From: Desulfovibrionales bacterium
GTDB taxonomy: Bacteria; Desulfobacterota; Desulfovibrionia; Desulfovibrionales; Desulfovibrionaceae
Length of the DNA: 64,000 nucleotides
Direction: 5' to 3'
Assembly: GCA_030156255.1 (NCBI GenBank)
Contig: JASGMV010000006.1
Span: 30,783 to 94,782, forward strand
Position 1 is the stretch's first letter. Every line of letters begins with the position of its first letter. Below the pieces are notes generated by a model, which saw nothing but the letters and a program-made list of their open reading frames with translations, was not told the DNA's origin and did no database searches. Shown here one piece after another: positions 9,528 through 18,900 of the stretch. The position numbers were made by a program, and so were the translations under genes.

Positions 9528-10498
9528 GAACGCTCCTTCTCCGGGGCGTCCGTGAACCGCTCCGCCACCCGCAGCTTGGCGCTTCTGGCGCGCGAATTGG
9601 CTGTCTGCTCCTCCGGAGAGGGGGTGATCGGCTTTTTGGTCAACACCGTCAACATTCTTTTGGCCCCGCAGACGCAGACGGGCGTGCGCGGAGGGCACAC
9701 GCAGTCACGGGCCATGTCCCTGAACGCCCGCTTGACCATGCGGTCCTCCAGGGAGTGAAAACTGATGATCGCGACCCGTCCGCCCGGCTTGAGCCGACTG
9801 GGGATGCGGGCCAGAAATTCCGACAACTCGCCGAGTTCGTCGTTCACCGCGATGCGCAGCGCCTGGAAGGTCCGCGTGGCCGGATGCGTGCGCGCCGTAC
9901 GGCGCCATTTCGCGGGATAGGCCCGCTCCACGATGCCCGCCAGCCTTGCGGTCGTCTCGATGGGCGCTTCCGCCCGGGCGTTCACGATGGCGCGGGCGAT
10001 GCGGCCGCACATGGGCTCTTCGCCGTATTCCCGCAAAATCTGCTTGAGCCGTTCGGCCGAGGCTCGGTTCACCAATCGGGAGGCCGGCTCCAGACCGGCG
10101 TCCGGGTCCATGCGCATATCCAGGGGGCCGTCGGAAAGAAAACTGAAGCCACGGGCGCTCTGGTCGAGCTGCATGGAGGACACTCCCAGGTCTGCCACGA
10201 CGCCGTCCGCCTCGTCCCAGCCGGCTTCGTCCAGGGCGTCTTCGAAACGGCTGAAGGGAAGATGCTCGAAGCGCACCTTCCCGCCGTAGGACGCAAGCCG
10301 CTTCCGGGCCTGCTCCAAAGCTTGATGATCCCGATCCAATCCCACGATTTCAATCTTCCCGGACGTACGCTCCAAAAGCCCCATGCTGTGGCCGCCCATT
10401 CCCAGGGTGGCGTCGAGATAGCGGCCGCCGGGAACCGGCGACAGCCAGTCCACCACCTCCTTTAACAGGACCGACGTATGAGACGCTTCCTGCGCCAT
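9524..10498 (-). CDS. rsmH: RsmH (MraW), 16S rRNA m4C1402 methyltransferase
   Basis: S-adenosylmethionine-dependent methyltransferase of 324 residues that N4-methylates C1402 in the 16S rRNA decoding site. The SAM motif appears as DATLGMGGHS near residues 29-38, with family motifs DLGVSSMQLDQSARGFSF and RTHPATRTFQALRIAVN further on. It starts MAQEASHTSVLLKEVV, 16 bp downstream of mraZ, in the usual second place of the dcw operon. Confidence 0.96.
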   Translation of the reverse strand: MAQEASHTSVLLKEVVDWLSPVPGGRYLDATLGMGGHSMGLLERTSGKIEIVGLDRDHQALEQARKRLASYGGKVRFEHLPFSRFEDALDEAGWDEADGVVADLGVSSMQLDQSARGFSFLSDGPLDMRMDPDAGLEPASRLVNRASAERLKQILREYGEEPMCGRIARAIVNARAEAPIETTARLAGIVERAYPAKWRRTARTHPATRTFQALRIAVNDELGELSEFLARIPSRLKPGGRVAIISFHSLEDRMVKRAFRDMARDCVCPPRTPVCVCGAKRMLTVLTKKPITPSPEEQTANSRARSAKLRVAERFTDAPEKERS

Positions 10499-10514
10499 GC
10501 ACCAATGCCTCGCC

Positions 10515-10967
10515 TTATATGGGCAGGTTCACGTCGCATTCCGACAATTCCTCAGAAACATCTTCGAGGTCCTGCTGGGCCAGCATTCGGCGGAACTCTT
10601 CGCGGTTCCAGACCTCGAAATAGGTTCCCATACCCGCCAGAACAACTTCGCGGTCAAGGGACCCATATTCGCGTAAATGCGCCGGAATCATGACCCGACC
10701 CTGCTTGTCCAAGGTCAGTTCCTCGGAGCCCGAAATGAACTTGCGTTTGAAATTTCTAAGCTTTTTGCTCGGATTCTTGATTTTGGCGATCTCGTCGATG
10801 ACGATCGTCCATTCGGCGGCGGTAAATCCCACGACGCAGTCGTCCAGAATGGTCAACACCACGCGGCCCTCGGCGGAGTCCGCGACAATGCGGTCCCGAT
10901 ATTCCGGGGGGAGCATGAGCCGACCCTTTGGATCCAGGCTTCGGTGGGCGTGTCCTTGGAATTTCAC
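10515..10967 (-). CDS. mraZ: MraZ, dcw-cluster transcriptional repressor
   Basis: DNA-binding protein with two AbrB-like halves, each carrying the D-x-(K/Q)-G-R motif: LDPKGRLMLP near the start and LDKQGRVMIP in the second half. It autoregulates the dcw operon in other bacteria. I place the start at the GTG at 10967, giving MKFQGHAHRSLDPKGRL and 150 residues, because a GGGGA ribosome-binding sequence lies just upstream and family members begin this way. The ATG seven codons upstream (10988) has no ribosome-binding site and falls inside the operator repeats. Confidence 0.93.
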   Translation of the reverse strand: MKFQGHAHRSLDPKGRLMLPPEYRDRIVADSAEGRVVLTILDDCVVGFTAAEWTIVIDEIAKIKNPSKKLRNFKRKFISGSEELTLDKQGRVMIPAHLREYGSLDREVVLAGMGTYFEVWNREEFRRMLAQQDLEDVSEELSECDVNLPI

Positions 10968-10972
10968 CGCGT

Positions 10973-11019
10973 CCCCACAATTTCCCATTAACTACCACTT
11001 ACTACCACATTTTCCCCCA
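10973..11019 (-). promoter_or_regulatory. MraZ-box array (10-bp periodic TGG repeats)
   Basis: Read on the minus strand, TGG triplets begin at 11019, 11007, 10997, 10987 and 10977, so the last four are exactly 10 bp apart (units TGGTAGTAAG, TGGTAGTTAA, TGGGAAATTG, TGGGGACGCG). Known MraZ operators are direct TGGG-type repeats spaced 10 bp apart just upstream of mraZ, so this is the predicted autoregulatory site. The final repeat overlaps the mraZ ribosome-binding site. Confidence 0.85.
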
Positions 11020-11047
11020 TCTCTAACGGATACAGAACAAATGTCAA
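11019..11047 (-). promoter_or_regulatory. sigma70-type promoter of the dcw operon
   Basis: On the minus strand a perfect -35 TTGACA (11047-11042) is followed after 16 bp by the -10-like TAGAGA (11025-11020). The predicted start point falls inside the first MraZ box, which fits repression by steric block. Confidence 0.75.
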
Positions 11048-11136
11048 TGGAAAAGAATGCGTTCGTCGCAAAAAAATATGGACGGCAAACGGCGTGGGCC
11101 TTGGAATAGCAGGGATACGCCCGCCAGCGCGGAGAC

Positions 11137-11178
11137 TTGACAAGAATCCGGCAATGTTTTTTATGTGTTATATATAAC
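11137..11178 (+). promoter_or_regulatory. Putative promoter and palindrome upstream of the HD-GYP gene
   Basis: A perfect -35 TTGACA at 11137-11142 is followed after 17 bp by TTTATG (11160-11165). Immediately downstream is a perfect 12-bp palindrome, GTTATATATAAC (11167-11178), which could be an operator at the start point. About 130 bp of leader then precede the gene. I looked for a c-di-GMP riboswitch signature there and found none. Confidence 0.5.
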
Positions 11179-11308
11179 GTACACAGCGTGTGTCAGATGC
11201 GGGATGGGAATGATCAAAAACAGGTGGATCGCTGTTGTTGGTTGCGCAACAAGGCAAATATGCGCACGCCTATCGCGGCTGATCCCTACAGTTCGGACAT
11301 AGGTCAAT

Positions 11309-12376
11309 ATGACGCAGGAAAAGCAACGCCTTGAGGTTCCCGAAGGTCTGAACGAGGAATACTACCAGATCAATCCTGATATCCTGGCCAGTTTCTCCAA
11401 GTACAGGCCCCCACTCAATATTTTCAAGTTCAAGGAGGAAGTCGCCAGGGTCACCCCCTACTATCAGGTGGGACAGCGGCTTTCCAACGAACAGATCGAG
11501 GAGTTGGCCGACTTGGTCAAAGAGGGGCTCATTTTCGTGTCCCGGGAAGATCATCCGGTCTACGTCAAGCACATCAGCTACCAGTTGGACTTGGTGCTGG
11601 TGGACAAGAACCTCAAGGAAAGCGAGGTCGCGGATATCTTTGTCCAGGCGTTGACCATGCGGTTGACCGACTTCCTGGACCAGCCGGTGCAAGCGGTCTT
11701 CGAGAAGCTGCAGGAAGATGTGATGGTGCTGACGCAGTATCTGTGGCAGGATATCCATAAGATTCGCGGATTGACGAGGCGCTTGCATCGGGAGCATTCG
11801 CTCTCCAACCATTCCTTCAACAGCGGGATCATGGGGCTGGCGCTTTACGCCCACATGAACGACAAGGCCTTCGCCGCCGGGGAGATCAAGCGCAGAACGC
11901 TGGACCGTCTGGCCGTCGGCATGTTCATCCACGACTTGGGAATGACCAAGATTCCGATCTTCATCCGCAAGAAAGACAAGCCCCTCACCGGCGACGAGCG
12001 GACCAAGATGCTGCAGCACCCCAAGCTGGGCTACCAGATGCTCTCCAAGCTGGATTTGAAGTTCCCCGAAGTGGAGCAATGCGTGCTCGAACATCATGAA
12101 CGGGTGGACGGCAAGGGCTACCCGCAGCATTCGGAGATGAAGGATCTGGGGAAGTACGGACGGCTGTGCGCCGTGGCCGACGCCTTTTCGGCCATGACTG
12201 CAAAGCGGCCTTACGCTCCGTTGAAGGACCCCCTTACCGCTGCGGGCGAGCTGGCGCGCGATAACGGTTTCGACGCTAACGCGACCAAAGCGCTGCAAGC
12301 CATGGTGGTGACCCAGAAGCACTGGAAGGCGATGGCCGAGGATATCCTTAAAGAGCAGCAGCAAGGCAAGGGCTGA
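11309..12376 (+). CDS. HD-GYP domain protein, probable c-di-GMP phosphodiesterase
   Basis: Protein of 355 residues. The N-terminal ~160 residues are of unassigned type. The C-terminal domain carries the HD-GYP signatures: NHSFNSG (~167-173), the metal-binding FIHDLGM with H208-D209, HHERVDGKGYP with GYP at ~270-272, and VADAFSAMTAKRPY. The family hydrolyses cyclic di-GMP, so the protein probably lowers this second messenger. No signal peptide or membrane segment is visible, so it should be cytosolic. The start ATG has only a weak AGG ribosome-binding sequence. It is transcribed divergently from the dcw operon. Confidence 0.9.
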   Translation: MTQEKQRLEVPEGLNEEYYQINPDILASFSKYRPPLNIFKFKEEVARVTPYYQVGQRLSNEQIEELADLVKEGLIFVSREDHPVYVKHISYQLDLVLVDKNLKESEVADIFVQALTMRLTDFLDQPVQAVFEKLQEDVMVLTQYLWQDIHKIRGLTRRLHREHSLSNHSFNSGIMGLALYAHMNDKAFAAGEIKRRTLDRLAVGMFIHDLGMTKIPIFIRKKDKPLTGDERTKMLQHPKLGYQMLSKLDLKFPEVEQCVLEHHERVDGKGYPQHSEMKDLGKYGRLCAVADAFSAMTAKRPYAPLKDPLTAAGELARDNGFDANATKALQAMVVTQKHWKAMAEDILKEQQQGKG

Positions 12377-12596
12377 CGTCGCCGGTCGAATCCCGCCGGC
12401 TGAAAGAACGCCGCGCCGACCATCCCGGATCGTTTCCCCGCATTCCCTCGACAACTGGCGAGAAATTTTGTTTTCGCGTTCCGGCTCGCAGCAACCGGAC
12501 CTTCCCGTACGTGCGGAATGTTGCGCTCGCCGTTCAGCAAGTATTTCAAGCGGAAGATGTTCTCAGCAGCCAAACGAAATGGCGAACGGCGCCGTG

Positions 12597-13811
12597 CTAT
12601 TCCCTGGCCAGCAGCAGGTGCAGCGTCGCGTCGGTTTTGAGCCCTCCCGCGGTGTGCGCGGCCTCCTCTCCGGAGCCGCAGAAGAGGTCCACATGGTTGC
12701 CTTGGATGGCGCCGCCCGTGTCCTGGGCTAGGCCGATCCCTTGCAATTCCCGGGGGCCTTCGGTCGAGGGAATCTCGGCGTGCATGGCCAGCAATCCTGA
12801 CATGGGGATGAACGAACGGTCCACGGCCAGGCTGACCTTGGGGGCCAGGATTTCACCGCTTGCTCCGATGGGGCCGCTGTCCGCCAGCCGGAAAAAGACG
12901 TAGCTGGGATTCTGTCGGAGAATCTCCCCGGCCATGTCCGGATGGTCTCCGATGAACTGCCTGATGGCCTGCATGGACATGCCTTCCGCAGGGAGCAGGC
13001 CGCGTTCTATGAGCACTCTGCCGATGGACACGTAGGGCCTGCCGTTTTTGTCCGCATACAGGATGTGCCGGACGGAGCCGTCGGGGAGCGCCAGGCGTCC
13101 CGAGCCTTGGATCTGGAGGAAGAATACGTCCACGGGGTCCTGGGCCCAGGCGATTTCGGCCCCTTCTCCGTCCAGCGCGCCTTTGTAGTCGATGGCGTCC
13201 CGGTCCGGGTAGGGTTCGATGCCGTTGTCGGTCATTCGATAGATGAGGGTTTGCCCTTTCCAGCGATGATGGAACGCACCGAGATCGACTTTGCGCAGGT
13301 CGGGCGGGGGGCCGTACAACGGGTACGGGTACGCGGGATCAGGCGTCAGGCTGGCGTTGAGGGAGGGCTCGTAGTAGCCGGTCATCAACGTTTGCGGCCG
13401 GATGCGCAACCACTGGAATTTCTGGGCCAGAAGGCCGGGGTCGGCGTCCAGGTCGTGGAGCAGGGACAGCATGAGCCGCAGGCTTTTTTGGACTCTGCCC
13501 CAGGTGATCTTGAGGGTGCGCGTGTCAACGGCGAGCGCGCCGTCGGGTTTCTTTTCGGCGAAGGACAAGCTGCGCAGCAGGGGGTCTTCGAGATCGGTCC
13601 AGGAGCAGAGGCCCTGGCTGGCCGGATCGAGGCGGCGGGCCAGGCGCAGGGACTCCCGATAAGAGATGATTTCGTAGCGCCGGCCCAAATCCTGTTGCGT
13701 CGGCCGGACGCAGCCCGAGAAGAGCAGGACGGCGAGCAGGCTGGCCGCCAGCGCGGCGGCGATAAAGGTTCTGGCGCAGGTTTTGAACGTTGCGGATGTG
13801 AAAATGGTCAT
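12597..13811 (-). CDS. mltA: MltA-type membrane-bound lytic murein transglycosylase (lipoprotein)
   Basis: Lipoprotein of 404 residues that cleaves peptidoglycan glycan strands with formation of 1,6-anhydro-MurNAc. The signal peptide ends in the lipobox LLFSGC, so Cys34 is the predicted lipidation site. The body has the MltA barrel motif LMTGYYEP and ends with the 3D domain (GIGLAQDTGGAIQGNHVDLF), which contains the conserved catalytic Asp region. ATG 13811 is preceded by GGAGAAAG at proper spacing; the long in-phase extension upstream is non-coding. The nearest upstream gene in the same direction is the frameshifted one at 13912-14487. Confidence 0.93.
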   Translation of the reverse strand: MTIFTSATFKTCARTFIAAALAASLLAVLLFSGCVRPTQQDLGRRYEIISYRESLRLARRLDPASQGLCSWTDLEDPLLRSLSFAEKKPDGALAVDTRTLKITWGRVQKSLRLMLSLLHDLDADPGLLAQKFQWLRIRPQTLMTGYYEPSLNASLTPDPAYPYPLYGPPPDLRKVDLGAFHHRWKGQTLIYRMTDNGIEPYPDRDAIDYKGALDGEGAEIAWAQDPVDVFFLQIQGSGRLALPDGSVRHILYADKNGRPYVSIGRVLIERGLLPAEGMSMQAIRQFIGDHPDMAGEILRQNPSYVFFRLADSGPIGASGEILAPKVSLAVDRSFIPMSGLLAMHAEIPSTEGPRELQGIGLAQDTGGAIQGNHVDLFCGSGEEAAHTAGGLKTDATLHLLLARE

Positions 13812-13911
13812 GCTTTCTCCTTGCGATCCAGTGTACGGCCTCGCCTTCGGAAAAGGCAAGCCTGGACCGCAATCTTCAGACAGTTGTCGTCTTGCGGGCG
13901 GTGGGAGGCGT

Positions 13912-14487
13912 TTAATGTTTGGTTCGCGGGCGGTAGTTCCGAAGCTGGGCCAGACGTTTTTCGAAAGGACCGGTTTGTTCTTTTTTCGGACAACAGCCTG
14001 CCGCGCTCCAATTCGCGCAGGCCCTCGGTCACCCGGTGCATCCTGAGTTCGGCCAGGGCCAGGTCCTGGCCGAGCCTCCAGTCCTCCGGCTGATGCAGGG
14101 ACAAATGGGACAGCACGCCCGTGCGGATGTACTCGGAGCCCGGGATGCGGCGAAGGGTTTCGTCGAGCCTGCGGGCGATGGACATATCCTTGGGGGCGAG
14201 GCGATGGCGAGGTACAGGCGCTCCATGGCCGAGGACGGCAGGCGTGTCTCCGGATCAAAGGCGAAACCCGGGCGATGGAGGCGCCCCGCTCGCCGGAGCA
14301 GCCCCGCCCAGTCGGGCCACAGCCCGGCCGGAGTTTCCGGCGGCGCCGGCCGCCGCCTCTCCGCAAGGCGGGCGTAACGAGTCAGCGCGAAGGCCGCCAG
14401 ATCCGCATCGCCCGCAAGAAACGCCGCGGCCGAGGCCGGTAGAGTGGAGGCCCGGTGCGAAGGCGGATGTTCGGCTTGGGTGCGGGC
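13912..14487 (-). pseudogene. Unrecognised conserved-looking protein broken by two homopolymer frameshifts
   Basis: I do not recognise the family. Protein-like sequence (AAFALTRYARLAERRR, then GLWPDWAGLLRRAG, then MERLYLAIA) runs in one frame to a G5 tract at 14192-14196. It continues one frame away as PKDMSIARRLDETLRRIPG, through HQPEDWRLGQDLALAELRMH, to a T6 tract at 13981-13986. There it shifts back to give EQTGPFEKRLAQLRNYR and a TAA at 13914-13912. One extra base in the first tract and one fewer in the second would restore a single frame. No start codon is evident after the TGA at 14490-14488, so the N-terminus is also uncertain. It could be a decaying gene or sequencing error. Confidence 0.6.
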
Positions 14488-14805
14488 TCATAAGACTCGA
14501 CCCGGGACGGTTTGGAGCGCCGCTTTGGCGCCCTTTCCTGCCATGCCAAATAGCATTGGGCCGACTCGGACAAGACCGGCTGGCGTGCGTTGCGGGTAGA
14601 TTCTTCTTGCCATTTCCCTGGGAACCGATGATTATCCGCTCTATAGAACTGAAGCTGGGGGGTAGGGAAGGGCTTCAGCCCATCTGAACACACTTGTTTC
14701 AGGCCGTATTTCCGATCCGGCCGCTCGTCGTCGGGGTTCCTTCATCCAGGCGCGCATCTTGGCGCTGTTTCAAGCCCGGGCTGCTCCGGGCCGGGGAGTT
14801 TGGTC
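14488..14805. other. Gene-free stretch upstream of the RND adaptor
   Basis: About 318 bp between the broken gene and the efflux adaptor. I see no convincing gene. A weak plus-strand promoter candidate is TTGCCA near 14608 with GATTAT 17 bp downstream. A GGGGAG ribosome-binding site precedes the adaptor start. Confidence 0.4.
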
Positions 14806-15918
14806 ATGATCCACCGGTGGTTGCTGCTGTGCTTGTGTTGCTTCGCGCTGTCGGCCTGCTCCGGCCAGGACGGGCCGGGCGCCCGAAAGATCGGCGCCGC
14901 TCCGGTGGCTGTGGCCGAAGTAACGGCGCAAACCGTTCCCTATACGGTGCGGGCCGTGGGAACCGTGGAGCCGCTGGCCGAGGTGGAGATCAAGTCCCAG
15001 GTGGAGGGAACCATCGTCCGCCAGTACGTGCGCGACGGACAGGAAGTGAAGCAGGGCGCGCCCCTGTTCCTCATCGACCCCCGGCCCTACGAGCTGGCTG
15101 TTCAGGAGGCCGAAGCCAGGCTGGCCAGGGACCGGGTCCATCTGAACAAGGCGGAAGCCGACCTCAGGCGCTACTCCCAGCTCAAGAAGCAGAACGTGGT
15201 GGCCCAGGAGCAGTACGACGAGACCTTCGCCGAGGCCAAGGCTCTGGAGTCGACCATCGCTCTGGGTGAATCCCTGCTGGCGGCGGCCAAGCTGGACCGC
15301 GAACATGCGGACATCCGCTCGCCCCTCGACGGTTACGTGGGCCTGGTTCAGGTGAACCAGGGCAACGTGGTCAAAGCCAATGACGACAGGTCGTTGTGCG
15401 TCATCCATCAGATGGAGCCCATCTACGTCACCTTCTCCGTGCCGCAGAAGCATTTGCCGGACATCCTGGAGCGCCGCCGCAAGGGGCCGTTGGTCGTTCT
15501 CGCCACGGCGACCGGATCGCGCAAGACCGTGGCCGGAAATCTCACGGCCGTGGACAACGCCGTGGACGTAGCCACCGGCGCCATTCGCCTGCGGGCCGCG
15601 TACGCCAACGCGGATAGAGCCTTGTGGCCCGGCCAGTTCGTTCGCGTGGACCTGCTGCTGGACACCATTCCCAACGCCACGTTGGCGCCTAGCCGGGCGA
15701 TCATGGACGGCTTGCACGGGCCTTACGTCTACGTTGTCAACCGCAACAACACCGCTTCGGTTCGCCGGCTGCAGACCGGCCCGGCGGTGGGGAACAGCAC
15801 GGTGGTCCTTTCCGGACTGGAGCTTGGCGACAAGGTGGTGGTGGACGGCCAGATACGCCTGGCGCCCGGCTCCCCCGTGGAGATCGTCTCCGGTCCCGAA
15901 GGGGAGAGGCGTTCATGA
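14806..15918 (+). CDS. RND efflux periplasmic adaptor (membrane fusion lipoprotein)
   Basis: Adaptor subunit of 370 residues joining an inner-membrane RND pump to an outer-membrane channel. A signal peptide ends in the lipobox LSAC, so Cys18 is predicted to be lipidated. The two lipoyl half-motifs flank an alpha-hairpin (LARDRVHLNKAEADLRRYSQ onward), followed by beta-barrel sequence. ATG 14806 is preferred over the TTG at 14800 because it lies 7 bp from the GGGGAG ribosome-binding site. It overlaps the pump gene by 4 bp. It resembles MdtA-type adaptors. Confidence 0.92.
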   Translation: MIHRWLLLCLCCFALSACSGQDGPGARKIGAAPVAVAEVTAQTVPYTVRAVGTVEPLAEVEIKSQVEGTIVRQYVRDGQEVKQGAPLFLIDPRPYELAVQEAEARLARDRVHLNKAEADLRRYSQLKKQNVVAQEQYDETFAEAKALESTIALGESLLAAAKLDREHADIRSPLDGYVGLVQVNQGNVVKANDDRSLCVIHQMEPIYVTFSVPQKHLPDILERRRKGPLVVLATATGSRKTVAGNLTAVDNAVDVATGAIRLRAAYANADRALWPGQFVRVDLLLDTIPNATLAPSRAIMDGLHGPYVYVVNRNNTASVRRLQTGPAVGNSTVVLSGLELGDKVVVDGQIRLAPGSPVEIVSGPEGERRS

Positions 15919-18900
15919 ACCTGTCGTCTCTCTTCGTCTCCAGGCCGGTCATGACCACTTTGGTCATGGCCGCGGTCCTGATCTTCGGGATAATGGCCTA
16001 CTCCAATCTTCCGGTGAGCCATCTGCCGAACGTGGATTTTCCCACCATTGAGGTGCGGGCGTCCCTCTCGGGCGGGAGCCCGGAAACCATGGCCTCGGCC
16101 GTGGCCACGCCTTTGGAGAAGCAGTTTTCCTCCATTTCGGGGTTGGAGTCCATGACCTCCGCCAACACGCAGGGACTGTCTCGCATCACCCTGCAGTTCG
16201 ACCTGGACCGCGATCTGGACGGCGCGGCGCTGGACGTGCAGGCGGCTATCACCACGGCCATGCGCCAGCTGCCCGACGACATGGACAGCCCGCCGACCTT
16301 CCGCAAGGTCAACCCGGCCGACGATCCCATTCTCTACCTGTCCCTTTCGTCCTCCACGCTGCGCCTTTCGGACGTGAACGAGTACGCCGAAAACCTGATG
16401 GCTCAACGTATTTCCATGGTCAAAGGCGTGGCCCAGGTCATGGTGTACGGGTCGCAGAAGTACGCGGTGCGCATCCAGCTGGATCCGGAGACCCTGGCCG
16501 CGAAGTCGCTCGGCGTGGACGAAGTGGCCCAGGCGGTCCGGCGGGGCAACGTGAACCTTCCCGTGGGCACGGTGGCCGGCCCGAGCAAGGAATATACGGT
16601 CCGCTCCAGCGGGCAGCTCATGAACGCCGCGGCCTATCGGCCGTTGGTGGTGGCCTGGCGAAACGGTTCGCCGGTTCGGCTGGCCGAGGTGGCGCAAGTC
16701 TTCGACAGCGTGGAGAACGATCGCCGGCGCAACTGGTACAACGGCGTGCCGGGCATGATCCTGGCCATCCGGCGCCAGCCGGGGGCCAACACCGTGCAAG
16801 TGGTGGACGCCATTCGGGAGCTGATGCCGGCCTTCCAGGCGCAATTGCCGCCCTCTGTGCAACTGGACGTGCTCTATGATCGCTCGGAGACCATCAAGGA
16901 ATCCGTGTCCGAGGTCAAATTCACCCTGGGATTGACGGTCTGCCTGGTGATCATGGTCATCTTCCTGTTCCTGCGCAAGGTCTCGGCCACCATCATTCCC
17001 AGCCTGGCCTTGCCGCTCTCCATCGTGGGCTCCTTTGCGGCCATGCGCCTGTTCGGCTTCAGCGTGAACAACATCACCTTGCTGGCCTTGACCCTGTCCG
17101 TGGGGTTCGTGGTGGACGACGCCATCGTCATGCTGGAGAACATCGTCCGCCACATGGAGATGGGCAAATCCAAGATCGCCGCCGTCATGGAGGGCTCCAG
17201 CGAGATTTCCTTCACCATCGTCTCCATGACCGTCTCCCTGGCCGCGGTCTTCATTCCCGTACTGTTCATGGGCGGCGTAGTGGGAAAGTTGTTCCACGAA
17301 TTCGCCGTGACCATCACCATGGCCATTCTCATCTCCGGCTTCGTGTCTCTGTCGCTCACGCCCATGCTGTGCAACGTCATGCTCAAACCCGGCGGGCATG
17401 AAAAAAAGGAAGGCCGTTTTTCCCGGTGGCTGGAAAGCGGCTTCGAAGCGCTTCGGGTGGTCTATGAAAGAACGTTGACCTGGACCCTGAAGCGGCATGC
17501 TGCGGTGATGTTTTTTTCCCTTGTGGTGTTGGCCGCCACGGTGTGGTTGTTCCGGGACATTCCCAAGGGATTTCTTCCCCGAGAGGACACGGGGCGCCTC
17601 ACGGCCACGGTGGAGGCGGAGCAGGGCGTGGCCTTCGACGTCATGGTCCGGCGGCAGAAAATGATCATGGATATGCTCAAAAGCGATCCGGACGCGGACG
17701 GGTTCATGTCCGTGGTCGGAGCCGGCGGACCCAATCCCGGCGGCAACTCGGGCCGGCTCATGATCCGCCTCAAGCCGCGCCATGAGCGCAAGGACGATGC
17801 GGACGTGATTCTGCAGCGGCTGCGCGCCAGGCTGTCCCGGACGCCGGGACTCAAGGTCTACCTGAACAATCCGCCGGCCGTGCGCATCGGCGCCCGCAGC
17901 AGCAAGGGGCAGTATCAGTTCACGCTGCAGACTCCGGACATCGACGAACTGTTCCGCGCCACCTCGCAACTGGAGGAGGCGATGTCCGGGCTGCCGCAGT
18001 TGCAGGACGTTTCCTCGGACATGGAGCTGAAGAACCCCGAACTGCGCGTCGACATCGACCGGGACATGGCTTCGTCCATGGGGGTGAGCGCCTTTCAGGT
18101 CGAGGATGCCCTGGCCACGTCTTTCGGCGGCCGCAAGGTTTCGGACATCTACGCGCCCAGCGACACCTACCAGGTGATCATGGAGCTGGCGCCCGAATAC
18201 CAGGCCAACCCCGACGCGTTGGCCATGCTGCACGTGCGCTCGAACTCGGGCCGCCTGATCTCCCTGGACGCCCTGGCCCGCCGGAGCCTCGGCGTGGGGC
18301 CGCTGTCCGTGAACCATTCGGGCCAACTCCCGTCGGCGACCATTTCCTTCAACCTGCGGCCCGGCGTGGCCTTGGGCACGGCCATGGACGCCATTGCGAG
18401 CCTCGCCCGAACCATTGTTCCCGCCTCGGTGAGCACCAGCTTTCAGGGCGAGGCCGAGGCCTTCCAGAAATCCATGAAGGGCATGGTGCTGCTGCTGATC
18501 ATGTCCGTGGTGGTCATCTACATCGTGCTCGGCATCCTGTACGAAAGCTTCATCCACCCCCTGACCATTCTCTCGGGTTTGCCTTCGGCCGGCGTCGGCG
18601 CTTTGGCCACGCTCATGATTTTCGGCCGGGAGCTGGACATCTACGGCTTCGTGGGCGTGATCATGCTCATCGGCATCGTCAAGAAGAACGCCATCATGAT
18701 GATCGACTTCGCCCTGGAGGCCCAGCGCGGACAGTCGGTGTCGGCCCGGGACGCCATCTTCCAGGGGGCGATGGTCCGCTTCCGGCCCATCATGATGACC
18801 TCCATGGCCGCGCTCATGGGCACGCTGCCCATCGCCCTGGGCGTGGGCGGCGGCGCCGAGGCCCGGCGTCCCCTGGGGCTGGCCGTGGTCGGCGGACTCA

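Noticed and set aside
11179..11308. c-di-GMP riboswitch upstream of the HD-GYP gene
   Set aside because: I looked for the conserved GEMM core and tetraloop/receptor elements and did not find them. Only a short GTTGCGCAAC palindrome is present.
13812..14366. Long N-terminal extension of mltA
   Set aside because: It is arginine/proline-rich, lacks family similarity and would bury the signal peptide. ATG 13811 has a good ribosome-binding site.
15729..18557. 942-codon open frame antisense to the first RND pump
   Set aside because: A His- and Gly-rich translation without domains, opposite a clear RND gene with intact motifs.
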